Shown: positions 1 through 10,874, counted from the stretch's first letter. The stretch is DNA of 64,000 nt from Cydia pomonella (GCF_033807575.1 NC_084708.1:2628501-2692500), one strand, 5' to 3'. The notes: generated by a model not told the origin, from the sequence alone. Translations and numbers: made by a program.

Positions 1-182
1 ATTATGAAAAAAAAATGTATTTTTATTTGAATCTGTTTTTTACTAATATTAGCATATTAAGATTAATTTTATTGTATTACTAACAAATGATATGGTCTTA
101 TTATGACTAAAATAAATGATTGAATTGAATATACTATAACCAAAGATAAACATAACTCCGTATTAATATAAAGTCTAAGAAA

Positions 183-416
183 AAACGTGCGACGAAAAAA
201 TGTATACTCGAATAGATGGCGATATACCTTTGCCTATACTTGAATAGATGACGACAACGTTTGACATTTAACACATATACAAGTGAAAGAACACGAATTC
301 AATAGCCATATGTCATTTGAAGAGTTTTAGTCCTGTGTCGAAAGATGGCAGTAAATTTAGTTGACTACCAAAATTTACTTTGACAATACGCCTCTATACT
401 CAATTTTCTTTGCTAG
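183..416 (+). repeat. Dispersed repeat, family G fragment
   Basis: Sequence around the phrase CGAATAGATGGCGATATA and the later phrase CGAAAGATGGCAGTAAAT recurs at 15655-15845 and, as a full foldback, at 58983-59318. This copy is a one-sided fragment. The rest of 1-768 is AT-rich with no recognised gene. Confidence 0.6.
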
Positions 417-768
417 AACAGACGTCACGTGGCGTTCGTTTTCCCCCACCAGGAACCCCTTAACACTAAGTAAGTACCAGAACTCTAAAACTTTCATTCA
501 TCAAGTGGCCTGCATTCTCTGACCTCAGCCAATGAGCAGTTGCCAAACGCCCGGATTTAGTAATAAGGGTAGCGTAGCAAAAATACTAGTTGCTCGTTGC
601 TTTTCGTCAATCATGTACCGATTTTTCGGGGCTAGCTCTTTATATTAGAGGATTCTTCACTTATTAACTCATTGTTATGCTATTGTGTAGTAAAACGCGA
701 GCCAGTTCAAACAACGTAAACATGTACAGTGAGCTGCGAAATTGCATGGAGAAATTATGAATGAATGA

Positions 769-939
769 ATACGGGACCGTCAAAAAACTCGGCGGGACAC
801 ATTTTTTCAAAACATCACATCTTATAACTCACATGCATTACATTAAAAAATACAATTTAAATTAATATGGAATAAAAAAAACATTTTAAGAAATGTTTTG
901 AAAAGATGTGTCCTGCCGAGTTTCTTGCCGGTCCCATAT
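769..939. mobile_element. Foldback MITE
   Basis: The ends are inverted copies of each other: GGGACCGTCAAAAAACTCGG on the left pairs with CCGAGTTTCTTGCCGGTCCC on the right. Further pairing extends inward (ACACATTTTTTCAAAACAT against ATGTTTTGAAAAGATGTGT). The AT-rich centre has no ORF. It is a non-autonomous TIR element of unknown superfamily. Confidence 0.7.
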
Positions 940-1121
940 TGGGATACCCTCCTACAATTTAGGAGGGATTTAAATCTTCTCGGGTCAGAGGTGTAGGGTT
1001 AAAGCCGGTGTAGCTTTATTTGATGATGTAGCTTTTTAAAGTCGCCATGCACTTTTAAAGCTGATGGTGCCTTACACAGAGTGTATTAGCGGCTGATATA
1101 AGGCCTCAGTAAGGAGAATAA

Positions 1122-1240
1122 ATCCACGGCCTAGCCTAGTAGGTAGTGCCCTGCTTACGAAGCTGGAGGTTCCGGGTTTGAATTCCGGTAAGGGCATTTA
1201 TTTGTGTGTTCACAGTTATTTCTTCCTGTGTTATGGATGT
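1122..1240 (+). mobile_element. tRNA-derived SINE, family P, truncated
   Basis: A box-A-like GGCCTAGCCTAGTAGG is followed by a box-B-like GGTTTGAATTCCGGTAAG, then the family-specific body (GGGCATTTATTTGTGTG). It is one of nine copies of this family in the window. Only the head and early body are present. Confidence 0.65.
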
Positions 1241-1264
1241 TTCTAACAATTAGGCTACAGAGGC

Positions 1265-1382
1265 CAGAGGGCCTACCGCGAACCACGTTCGACGTGTTGC
1301 CTCTCTGTGTCGCACTTGTATATTCGTACGTAAGTGCGACAGGGAGGCAACACGTCGAACGTGGTACGCGGTAGGCCCTCTG
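1265..1382. mobile_element. Hairpin MITE, family F copy 1
   Basis: An almost perfect ~50-bp inverted repeat starts CAGAGGGCCTACCGCG and ends CGCGGTAGGCCCTCTG, with a short loop around TATATTCGTACG. The arms also pair through ACGTTCGACGTGTTGCCTC. The whole element would fold into one long stem. Small ORFs here are by-products of the palindrome. Confidence 0.85.
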
Positions 1383-1412
1383 ATTAGATCGTTCAAAAGC
1401 AGGATGGTTTCT

Positions 1413-1523
1413 GAGGGCCTACCGCGAACCACGTTCGACGTGTTACCTCCCAATCACGCTTACGTACGAATTTACAAGTGCGACAGAGAGGCAACACGTC
1501 GAACGTGGTTCGCGGTAGGCCTC
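1413..1523. mobile_element. Hairpin MITE, family F copy 2
   Basis: This second copy of the hairpin lies 30 bp after copy 1 and starts GAGGGCCTACCGCGAACCAC. Its centre matches copy 1 read in the opposite direction, so the two copies probably inserted separately. A third, partly deleted copy is at 60467-60552. Confidence 0.85.
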
Positions 1524-2053
1524 CCGATTAGCACGTCGGGATGTCGCTATAATACGCGTATAGCGTTGTCTCACTCAAACTTCGGAGCGACATGCGAACC
1601 GGCCAAAGTGTTGACGATTGATCAGTATGTTTATACAAAACAAACGTTGTTGGTGTTGAGAAATGAACTCTATTTCTACGTACACTAAGTGTTTATTGGA
1701 AGTTCACTGATGTGTGAAGTTAATCTAGGTAAGAAGGCTGGGTAGTGGGTACCTATACCTGGCACTGGAAATAGTGATATCATACGATCAATATCTCAAT
1801 ATCAACTAATAGCTCAGCTACTCTCTCCTCGTATCAGGTTCACATATTAGCAAAATATCAGTGGAAACATGAAAGCATTACCAAAAGGACATTATGACCG
1901 TCCAGAACGAGGAGAGAAAAAAAATAGTCAAGTAAAAAAGGCAGTGAAATATTTTGTTTAAGTTTGTCAGTTGCAAAAAATGGAGCCTTCTCCAGAAAGA
2001 ACTCCTAATTTCTAAAATAAGTATAAAATAATTACTACAACGAGTGACTCTGA

Positions 2054-2340
2054 GTTGTAGACCTCGCGATAAGCTTAAAAAAATGTACTTCGTTGAGTAT
2101 CACAGCAAACTCACAAAACTTCAGCACCATAGACCATACTGGCGCTTAAGACCTTTATGCCAATTTCCGCCATTTTGAACATTATTCAAAAAACTAAACG
2201 AAAGAAAATTTTTATCTAACAATCGAACCTGCTCACAAAATTTCTTTAGAATCGGTTGAGAAATGCGACCTGCAGAGGAGAACATACACACACACGAAAG
2301 CATTTTTGCCCAAGCTGAAACGTAGACCTTCGCTAACACT
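2054..2340 (+). repeat. Direct repeat unit, left copy
   Basis: This segment begins TGTAGACCTCGCGATAAGCT and ends near CCTTCGCTAAC. It recurs, diverged, at 3112-3398. The two copies flank the family A element at 2351-3066. It has no recognised coding capacity. Confidence 0.65.
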
Positions 2341-2350
2341 CTGTTAATAA

Positions 2351-2971
2351 TAAAACCGGCCAAGAGCATGTCGGGCCACGCTCAGTGTAGGGTTCCGTAG
2401 TTACTCTTCCGTCACAATAAGCTAAACTGGAGCTTAAAGTATAGTAAATTGTTAACCAAGGGATGAAACGGTACCTTTCACGCGAGTTAAACAAATAGGC
2501 AAATTTTCATAATCAGTACCTAATTAAAGTAAGTCTTTTTACTATGGGAGAAACTTTTTGCGATAACTCAAAAACAGCTAAACTGATCAAGTCCGCTATA
2601 GTTTTCATTTAATGTCTTTCTTAAGCTCTAATTCCACGATTTTTTTCATATTTTTTGGACCTATGGTTCAAAAGTTAGAGGGGGGGGACACATTTTTTTT
2701 CTCTTTCGGAGCGATTATATCCGAATATATTCACTTTATCAAAAAATGTTATTTGAAAACCCCTATTAGTTTTGAAAGACCTTTCCAATGATACCCCACA
2801 CTCTAGGGTTGAAGCGAAAAAAAAATTTCACCCCCACTTTACGTGTAGGGGAGGTACCCTAAAAAAAAAAAATTTTTAGATTTTATTGTACGACTTTCTC
2901 GGCTTTATTGATTTATATATCCATGCCAAATTTCAGCTTTCTAGCACTAACGACCACGGAGCAAAGCCTCG

Positions 2972-3006
<35 letters not shown>

Positions 3007-3066
3007 GGACATGGCGAAACTATAAGGGTTCCGTTTTATGCCATTTGGCTACGGAACCCTAAAAAA
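2351..3066 (+). mobile_element. Family A repeat with internal GACA microsatellite, copy 1
   Basis: This ~0.7 kb element begins ACCGGCCAAGAGCATGTCGG, then AGGGTTCCGTAGTTACTC, and ends with CTACGGAACCCT, so AGGGTTCCGTAG is inverted near its ends. Other copies are at 6715-7410 (+), 28910-29261 (-, internally deleted) and 38033-38718 (-). Each holds a (GACA)n tract near the same end. No transposase ORF is visible, so it is non-autonomous. Confidence 0.75.
2972..3006 (+). repeat. (GACA)n microsatellite in family A
   Basis: About eight and a half GACA units lie inside the family A element. Tracts of different length sit at the same element position in the other copies (around 7342-7362 and 38085-38113). 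Confidence 0.9.
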
Positions 3067-3111
3067 GAGAGTCGAGTTCTAAATATGAGGATAATTAGTG
3101 GCTCTGTGGGC

Positions 3112-3398
3112 TGTAGACCTCGCGATAAGCTTAGAAAATGTAAAGTATATACTTAGTTCGTCGAGTTCATTATCACAGAGAACTCACAATGCTCTTAAGC
3201 GCCATAGACACTATTGACGCTTAAGTCCTTTATGCCAATTTCCGCATTTTGAAAAACATCCAAAAACTGGATCGACAAAAAATCTACAATTCAATTTCAC
3301 GAGAATCTGTTAAGAATTGTGACCTATAGAGAATAACATCTGGACATACCAAAGCAAAATGCCCGAATTAAAACAGGGACCTTTCGCTAACGATACGG
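3112..3398 (+). repeat. Direct repeat unit, right copy
   Basis: This is the diverged counterpart of 2054-2340, sharing GTAGACCTCGCGATAAGCTT and the later phrase TTTATGCCAATTTCCGC. It lies just beyond the family A element. Confidence 0.65.
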
Positions 3399-3524
3399 TC
3401 AGTAAACTATTAGATTTACCAAGAGAACGTTTGTCACGGATTAAAGTTCAGACTATTTTAAGCAAATGCTTACCCCGGAGGCCGCTCATTAGCGCTCATT
3501 CTATCAGCTCTTCGTTTCTTGCAG

Positions 3525-3623
3525 GTGTTGCAGTTCAACGTGGGAGCTCCCCCCTCCCACACCCCTCCCTTCCAGAACACGAGGCGGCCGTCACTGTCCA
3601 TGGGTGCCCATAGCTGCCCATGA
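3525..3623 (+). CDS. Possible orphan terminal exon
   Basis: A strong pyrimidine tract and acceptor (TTCGTTTCTTGCAG) is followed by 32 open codons in phase 0 and a TGA stop. The peptide starts VLQFNVGAPP and contains NTRRPSLSMGAH. The stretch is clearly more GC-rich than its AT-rich surroundings, which fits an exon. I do not recognise the protein, and no upstream partner exon was found in the window, so it may be the last exon of a gene lying to the left, or chance. Alternative frames are also open here. Confidence 0.3.
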   Translation: MLQFNVGAPPSHTPPFQNTRRPSLSMGAHSCP

Positions 3624-3649
3624 GGCAAAGGTTGAGGTAGTAGGTCGTA

Positions 3650-4955
3650 CTTTTGAGGGAAGACTTTTCAAATCATGAGAGTCTTTTGAAAGAGCGAGAA
3701 CTTTTGTAGGTATACAGGGGTCGATAAATTGCGGCTCGAGAGCCACATACGGCTCAGTTACGGGTCTTTAAGTCACCGAAAAAAATAATACTTCTGGAAA
3801 ACAACCGCAATTCTTAAATCTAGTTTGGTCTTAAAAGTTTTCCGATCTCTGGTATAGTATATTAGAATTCACAATTTCACTTCCACACATCCGTAAAACG
3901 TACACAATATTGGCAAGTTCATTGAAACCCAGAAATAAACTGTATCCGTTCGAAGAAGGATAATGTGAACTTTAAACAAAAACTTTTCACTACATTCACT
4001 GAACACTATTTTATTCAGGTCACATTGCATTAAAAATAAACGTTCATAAACTTATGACACATGTGGCGCATTTATGTAACCAAGGCATCCAAAAGCGATT
4101 AACAAAACTTCACTCCCGAAATATCCTTTAAGAGTTTACATAACGGGCATGGACGTCCGCTCTCTTCCCGCGTTGGATACAGACTGCCTTTGATGTTAAA
4201 ATACATTCAAACTTGGAACTGGCCATCTAGATCTGGACCGTTCAGAAATCCCATTCCATTCTCGTTCTAAATTTAAAATGTCCCAGGAGATTCCACCTTG
4301 TTTATGAGACGAGAGAAATATATTGACAGACCGTGGGTGGTATTTACGTATATCCATGACGAATATGGGAACGTTAGGTTCTTTATCGGTGTGAGAATTG
4401 ATATATTTCCAGTAAAAGCTTTTTGCTATATCTGATAACGACGATAACCCAATTCTGGATTACAAGCCACTTCCATCTACCTAGCTTTTGCATACTTTGA
4501 GTAAACTTGTTTGATTTTACATCGACCTTTTTTGTTAACGTTTTTAAGCACAAGAAAGTTACATACAAGAGTGTTACGTTTAAAATACATAAAATAAATA
4601 GACGTTTTTAGCATAAATTACCGTCACCCATATCACGGCTATGGGGAAGCTCATTTTCCTTCCTTAATCGCGCATGAAGTTGCGTTTAGCGTTTCTTTCA
4701 ACTATGAATTCTTTAATTATTTATATTAATTTACCGTGTCGAGCAGTTGCATCACATCACAAGTAAATATAAACATAACATTTCAGAATATAACTTTGTG
4801 TCGCCTGCCAAAGTACGCCGGCTTCAAGGCATTTAAAATATGTGCAATAATTTTTCATAATATTTTATCGTTGCCCGTTAATTCTAGATAAAAAGAGCTA
4901 ATTCCACATTTAAACTCAAGGACAATTCCATTTAAACTCAAAAGTTGTTGATGTC
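3650..4955. other. AT-rich intergenic sequence, nothing recognised
   Basis: No long ORF, inverted-repeat element or known repeat could be supported. Confidence 0.6.
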
Positions 4956-4958
4956 ATA

Positions 4959-5345
4959 CAGGGTTAGAAAGGATAATTATCAATGATAGTTATCGTGATG
5001 TTTATGTCTGATAATTATCGATATGATAATAACCTAAAATGTATAAAATGCGGTATACAATATGCGGTAAATAAATATACTCGAAGCACCATCCATACCT
5101 AGGATATTAATCAGATAATTATCATTTTATTTATTTGCATTAAACATGATACAATGGTTCTTACACTATTGTTATTGGGTAACACATGATTAACTACATA
5201 GTAGCAAATTTACACCTTAAACTCTAGGAGATACAAAACAAAATAGACTGATATATAATTCAAATGTCAATACTAAAATATATCTCGATAAATATCGCGA
5301 TAATTATCAAAGACTATAATTATCTGGATAATTTCGAACCCTTTT
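4959..5345. mobile_element. TIR element rich in GATAATTATC motifs
   Basis: The left end AGGGTTAGAAAGGATAATTA is inverted at the right end (TAATTTCGAACCCT). The interior holds at least five copies of GATAATTATC-like palindromes. It is non-coding and probably a MITE. Confidence 0.5.
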
Positions 5346-5428
5346 GTGATATTATTTTAAGTGTGTAATAAATTATGCTTTCTTTCAATTCTGAATAGGT
5401 ATGCCAGTACGTATAGGTATCATAAACT

Positions 5429-5624
5429 TCAGTACCCCTAGTGTAAATTTTATCGACATCATAACGTGACGAACGCGTTTGCGTTAAGTCTCATTTTGTA
5501 TAGGATTTTGAGTTTCCAAAACGTCCCGCTTGGCGCGCTCTTTCTAAATCCAATACAAAATGAGACTAAACGCAAACGCGTACGTCACGTTTCAAAATCG
5601 AATTTATTTACACTAGGGGTACTG
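5429..5624. mobile_element. Foldback MITE, family Q copy 1
   Basis: The termini are CAGTACCCCTAGTGTAAATT and its inverse AATTTATTTACACTAGGGGTACTG. The arms also pair through ACGCGTTTGCGTTAAGTCTC against GAGACTAAACGCAAACGCGT. A near-identical copy is at 19383-19575, and both give the same spurious small ORF. Confidence 0.8.
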
Positions 5625-5778
5625 AATTGCTACAAAATTTTAATTACTATACTACTATACTATACTCTTTTGTTTCTCGTCAACGAAAAGTTAAAATCCA
5701 ACGATGCTTTCTATTCTCGACTTTCGATACACAATTGCTAAATAGTTTGTATTTATTATGATTTGCTACACTTAAATC

Positions 5779-5954
5779 ACAGGCGTATTCTAATTTTAAT
5801 TATAGGATATGAATTCGATTATTTATGGCTCGGATCTGTCAGTGTCAAAAGTGAAATTTCGTCAACTTTAAACGTCAGTTAACATTGACAGATCCGATCA
5901 GTATCTAATCCAGATCGAATTCATATCCTATAATTAATATAAGAATACGCCTGT
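5779..5954. mobile_element. Foldback MITE
   Basis: ACAGGCGTATTCTAATTTTA at the left is inverted at the right end (ATATAAGAATACGCCTGT), and ATAGGATATGAATTCGAT pairs with ATCGAATTCATATCCTAT. The centre also pairs (CGGATCTGTCA with TGACAGATCCG). It is non-coding. Confidence 0.8.
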
Positions 5955-5959
5955 CAGTC

Positions 5960-6700
5960 AATGTGTACGCTTGGCACCAGCCCGGCTGCCGGGAGTTGTT
6001 CTCTATAAATATATACAGAGATCCTTCTTTTATTTATTTAGATGCCGTTAGGTCATTAGCGGTCTTAGAAATCCCCGTAGTATTTTGTGGTTTGGAGAGT
6101 CTAGGGGGGTCTGGGTGATTAATATGGTCTGTGGAGCTATTTACGTCAGTTGTGTTAATACTGAAGTTAGATTCAATATTATATACCGAGTGAGTAGAAA
6201 TGGTAGTAAATGTTCGTACATAGTACTATAAAGTTATGATATTGATACAGAAATATATGCGTATTACGCGTAGGTAAAATGGTGTACTTAGCAAAAGAAA
6301 ACCTTTGTCTACCTAGAAAAATTGTGACAGCATACTCTTAGTGAGTACCGATAATGATAACATTAGATTAGGTATTCCTAGGTTTTTTATGATTTATACT
6401 TAACTACGAAACCAATAACAGTTTTAAATGATTCACAGTTAGTTTCACTAGACTTAAATCTACCGGGATATGAACAGTGATTAATATTTTATAATGTTAT
6501 TAAGTTCCCGAAATTTCCCCGCAGATGCATCTTGTTCACGGGTAACTGGAATCTGGAGTGCGTCGAAATATCGGGAACTCAAAAAAAATATAAAAGATAA
6601 TCACTAGGGCCCGTACATATGCAACACCAGACTGGTTGCAAATGCGTTAGCTTGCTTTAAGATGGGCGATTAATTACTCTCCGGGGGATCCTACTAGATC
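5960..6700. other. Intergenic, nothing recognised
   Basis: AT-rich sequence without a supported gene or repeat structure. Confidence 0.55.
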
Positions 6701-6714
6701 TAACACTAACATCA

Positions 6715-7410
6715 AAAAACCGGCCAAGAGCATGTCGGGCCACGCTCAGTGTAGGGTTCCGTAGTTACTCTTCCGTCACAATAAGCTAAACTGGAGCTTA
6801 AAGTATAGTAAATTGTTAACCAAGGGATGAAACGGTACTTTTCACCCGAGTTAAACAAATAGGCAAATTTGCATAATCAGTACCTAATTAAAGTAAAGTC
6901 TTTTTACTATGAAGGGAAAACTTTTTGCGATAACTCAAAAACAGCTAAACTGATCATGTCCGCTATAGTTTTCATTTAATGTCTTTCTTAAGCTCTACTT
7001 CCACGATTTTTTTTCATATTTTTTGGACCTATGGTTCAAAAGTTAGAGGGGGGGGGACACATTTTTTTTTTCTTTCTGAGCGATTATCTACGAATATATT
7101 CACTTTATCAAAAAATGTTTGTTGAAGACCCCTATTAGTTTTGAAAGACCTTTCCAACGATACCCCACACTGTAGGGTTGAAGCAAAAAAATAAATTCAC
7201 CCCCACTTTACGTGTAGGGGAGGTACCCTCAAAAAAATTAAATTTTTAGATTTTATTGTACGACTTTGTCGGCTTTATTGATTTATATATCAATGCCGAA
7301 TTTCAACTTTCTAGCACTAACAACCACGGAGCAAAGCCTCGGACAGACAGACAGACAGACGGACATGGCGAAACTATAAGGGTTCCTAGTTGACTACGGA
7401 ACCCTAAAAA
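6715..7410 (+). mobile_element. Family A repeat, copy 2
   Basis: It is nearly collinear with the copy at 2351-3066, with a shorter GACA tract (7342-7362). It ends GACTACGGAACCCTAAAAA. No ORF of note. Confidence 0.75.
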
Positions 7411-7681
7411 GGATCACGCTGAATATAGCTTCTAAAAGCGTGACATGTCTAATAAGACATGTTTGCCAATATTATTTACCTGGACGATCTAATATTGCCC
7501 CCAAAATGACTAATTTGTCCACGCAGATGCTTTTATTCAATATTTTAAGATTAGGATACGTCTAATATAGGTACAAATATATGCGCGGTATTTTAGTGAC
7601 TAGGGCAATGAACTTCGCTCTGCCTACGATTTACGCCAAATGACGTGTGCCGTCCGAACAATTCTTTGACAAACGTATGCT

Positions 7682-7780
7682 TTATTTATTTTAAACTTTA
7701 TTGCACAAATACAGGAATAACGTACAATAGGCGGACTTAATGCCTTCAGGCATTCTCTACCAGTCAACCACTGGGCCACC
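7682..7780 (-). mobile_element. LINE 3' end fragment
   Basis: The stretch from TTTATTGCACAAATACAG through GGCGGACTTAATGCCTTCAG to TCTCTACCAGTCAACC looks like the antisense of a 3' tail common in lepidopteran genomes. The assignment rests on recall of the family and not on a search. Confidence 0.4.
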
Positions 7781-7982
7781 TAAGGTGGGTGCAGTGTGAA
7801 AAGAAAATGTTCCAAAATTAAATACTAAGTCTAATACTAATAGGCCTATATACAAACTAATAGGTAATATACAGGGCGTCCCAAGACTATGGGACATCAA
7901 GGGAAAGTACTTTAAATATCGTAGATAGGATATTTTGCTGAAAAAAGACTTTGTCATTTTTAAAAGTAAGTAATGCTTTGTA

Positions 7983-8106
7983 TGGTTTCGAATCCCGGTA
8001 AGGGATTTTATTCCTGTGATGAGCACAGATATTTGTTCCTGAGTCATGGATGTTTTCTATATTTTAAGTATTTTATTTGTATATTATACATATATATACA
8101 TATTTT
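7983..8106 (+). mobile_element. SINE family P, truncated copy
   Basis: The box-B-like GGTTTCGAATCCCGGTAAGG is followed by GATGAGCACAGATATTTGTT and the AT-rich tail. The box A half is missing. Confidence 0.6.
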
Positions 8107-8316
8107 AGGCACTTCGTGTCGATGTTTTCAGACGTGACTGTACGGCGGCTAGTCAAGAGTCTTAAGTAATGTAATGTATACCTAATCATTCCTACGTCTA
8201 ACAAAGTAACCATCAAATTGGCACGAAGCTAACGCATCTATCGGCACGGGCTGTATCTGGGTCGGTCTGTGACCCGCCGCGCGTTCTTCTTCAGTCTTGC
8301 TCGTTTTGATGACTTA

Positions 8317-8757
8317 TTAAGAGGCTGTCAATACCTAAAGCGCGCACACTGTCTATTTGTATCGGAGTAAATGAGATAGCACTGTCGCATGTTACTGGGC
8401 CTGGCCAGGGGAATAATAAGAAAAATATTTTAACAAAAAAAAGTGGATTATTAGTGTAATATTTTACTCAACAGCGGTTTAGATATAAATGTTTTGAAAT
8501 TGTGATTTTAATTGCAGACCCATAAGTCAAAACAATAAAGACATAGAACCGTTTAATTGTGATTTTAAGACCAATCTTTGCAATTATTTTCTATCGAGCC
8601 GATTTCGTTCAATCGTGTATCGAGTACAACCACGGTCTTTGAAATATAATTAATATGAACATATATTTTTCTTACTTGACTAAAACAAATAGTCCTTCTT
8701 AAAAAACTGTTTAAGTAACATCAATTTCAAGGACATTGGGTGTTGACAGCCTCTTAA
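8317..8757. mobile_element. TIR element flanked by TTAA
   Basis: The ends TTAAGAGGCTGTCAATACC and GGTGTTGACAGCCTCTTAA are inverted copies. The TTAA at each outer edge matches the target preference of piggyBac-type elements, although a palindromic TTAA could also simply belong to the inverted repeat. The interior (about 433 bp) has no transposase ORF. Confidence 0.55.
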
Positions 8758-9133
8758 CAGGTCACTTTGTAGGGAAATTCATGCAATCGTTTTATTGAAC
8801 TTGATTGTAAAAGCTGTCTTATGATTTTTGACGTGTCACATACAAAGCATACTTTTGCTGATAAAGTTAGTTCGTGTCATCCACGATGACGCGCAGATTT
8901 GTCGAATCTTACCTTTAATAACCTGATAATACAAGTTAAGGCATGCGTCTTCGTGAATGACACGATCTATATTGATATAATAAAAGTCACTTAGTAACTC
9001 CAGAGACAAATATCTTGTCTTTTTCGCTGTATTAGAAACACCGGAATACGAGCAGGCTGTTTCTCTTAAATATACTTGTACATATATATTGGAACGTCTA
9101 AGTAGTTCAGAAGCCAGGAGCTGTTTATAATAT

Positions 9134-9734
9134 GGGCTTGTACACAAATCACGCGAGGTTGGATGGGGGGGGGGGGGGGGATCACGACAGATCACGTTGG
9201 GGAGGGGGGGGGGGGTATAGGTAAGAAAACCTCACGTGTATTTTCTATGGTGAACGAAACTAAGAAAAAATATCTACCACATAGTTTTTCCCAGTTTTGT
9301 TAAACATAAATCTTCACTTGGCACTTCAAAATACTCTATACAATACTAATAAGGTCGAATGAAAAATAAAATAAAAATACACGTGAGGTTATGTGGGAGG
9401 GGGTTCGCCAAGAACCTCAGGGGGCGTCCACAAATTAGGTAACGCAAATTGGAGGGAGGGGGGGGGGGGGGGTCAGGCCAAGCGTTACGGTCCTGTTACG
9501 TTGGGGGGGGGGGGGGGGGGTCAAGGTTTGCGTTACGTCACGCACGATTTTATAGTAAAGTCCCAGATAAGCGTGACGGTCCTGTTACATGAGGGGAGGG
9601 GGGGTGGGGGTCAAAAAATTAGGAATTTTGCGTTACGTAATTTGTGGACGGCCCCTCACCAAATATCACCAAGAGGGGGGGGGGGGGGTCAAAAAATAGC
9701 CGAAAAAACCTCGCGTGATTTGTGCACAAGCCCT
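9134..9734. mobile_element. Composite foldback with long G tracts
   Basis: The outer inverted ends GGGCTTGTACACAAATCACG and CGTGATTTGTGCACAAGCCC match over 27 bp with one mismatch. A second TIR element lies inside (9417-9656). The plus strand carries at least six G runs of about 7 to 18 bases (near 9165, 9204, 9458, 9503, 9596 and 9675). ORFs predicted across it are low-complexity artefacts of the G runs. Confidence 0.75.
9417..9656. mobile_element. Inner TIR element within the G-tract composite
   Basis: The left end GGGGGCGTCCACAAATTAGG pairs with the right end TACGTAATTTGTGGACGGCC. The interior has two tandem sub-blocks, each with GGTCCTGTTAC followed by a G run. Confidence 0.65.
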
Positions 9735-9739
9735 ATCAT

Positions 9740-10350
9740 CTGAAAATGTTCAGTATATGTAAAATGATACGTAATATGTATTACTAAGCAACAGTTTTTA
9801 TTGAGCCTATTCATGCGGTTCTTAATTAAGTACACAATGCTCATATTCACTCGACGGTTCAAGAAAATCAAGAACTTGCATACGACTTTCGTTACATTGC
9901 GGTATTTTGTCGATAGACTGTATTCATTGTTTTTGAACCGTCTAAATGGGGCTTTAATATGTTTATGTGGTCATCTAAAAACACCACCTCAAATCCAATA
10001 CATGAATTTCCAATTTGAAATCTCATTATTCTCACCTTTCATTCCTCAAACCAATAACGCAAAACATTTCTCAATGATTTCCAAAGGGCCCATAAAATCG
10101 CGGGCCCTTTTATGTCCTCCATAAGCGAGCGCAATGATTTACATTACACTGCACTTTCTTGAGTCATTCGTTGAGTCATCGTGTTGTCGTGCAGCAACAC
10201 TTATCTGATCTTCGATGAACCTTATGCCTTTGCAATAAGGATTAAAAGTTAGCAGTTAATAATTGTGTAGGTTAAGACTCGTTGAGTCTTCTGCTTTAAG
10301 ACGACTAAATTTTTTAGACTTATAACTGAGCCGAAATTCGAGTTCTTTTC
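9740..10350. other. Intergenic, nothing recognised
   Basis: AT-rich, with scattered GACTCG or CGAGTC motifs from about 10270 that continue beyond the MITE at 10360, suggesting an older unclassified repeat. Confidence 0.5.
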
Positions 10351-10356
10351 AACCTA

Positions 10357-10524
10357 TTATGGCTCCTCTACACGATGGCCCAGCGTAGGCCAATCTAAGG
10401 GACGCAGCTATGTGATGGAATGAGATAGCTAGATCACTTACTACCTCTAACGCATAAATGCGTCCCTTGGACTAGCCTGCGCTGGGTGCGCTGGGTGGGC
10501 TGGGTGGGTGTAGAGGAGCCATTA
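10357..10524. mobile_element. PIF/Harbinger-like MITE with TTA target duplication
   Basis: The inverted ends TGGCTCCTCTACAC and GTGTAGAGGAGCCA are directly flanked by TTA on both sides (10357-10359 and 10522-10524). A 3-bp TTA duplication is characteristic of PIF/Harbinger. A short GCTGGGTG tandem tract lies near the right end. Confidence 0.7.
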
Positions 10525-10621
10525 CAAAACAGAGTCTTTAGTAGACTTGAATCCTCTTAAGATAACTCGACTTTATTGCATTTTTTCAAAACGCATTGTC
10601 TTTAAATCGGTGGTTAGGTAC

Positions 10622-10872
10622 ACCCATTGACATATATATGTAAGGACGGGCCTTGCGGACAATAAGAATGGGGCCAGTACAGCGGTGTCACGCACACGAA
10701 TTCGAGCCAATCGTGCAGTCTAACGCCGCAACGCGATTGGTTGATGATTTCGTACTACGCGCGCGATTGGTCGCAACTAGTTCCGTTAGACTGCACCGTT
10801 CCGTGTGACACCACTGAACTAGCGCCATTCTTAGTGCCCGTAAGGCCCGTCCTTAGATATATGTCAATGGGT
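10622..10872. mobile_element. Foldback MITE, family S copy 1
   Basis: The ends ACCCATTGACATATAT and ATATATGTCAATGGGT are inverted, as are TAAGGACGGGCCTTGCGG and TAAGGCCCGTCCTTA further in. GATTGGTTGATG and CGCGCGCGATTGGTCGC are internal. Other copies are at 13467-13723 and 43737-43997. Confidence 0.75.
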
Positions 10873-10874
10873 AC

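Noticed and set aside
1250..1688. Overlapping ORFs on both strands
   Set aside because: Both derive from hairpin MITEs, whose arms yield the same peptide in sense and antisense.
3632..3650. TGAGGTAGTAGGT, the first 13 bases of let-7
   Set aside because: The match breaks after 13 bases and no complementary arm for a precursor hairpin is found within about 100 bp downstream.
5466..5741. 91-codon ORF shared with 19419-19604
   Set aside because: The shared part is the family Q MITE; outside it the sequences differ and have no coding character.
9393..9743. 116-codon glycine-rich ORF
   Set aside because: Produced by G runs read as glycine codons inside a MITE; no other coding signs.
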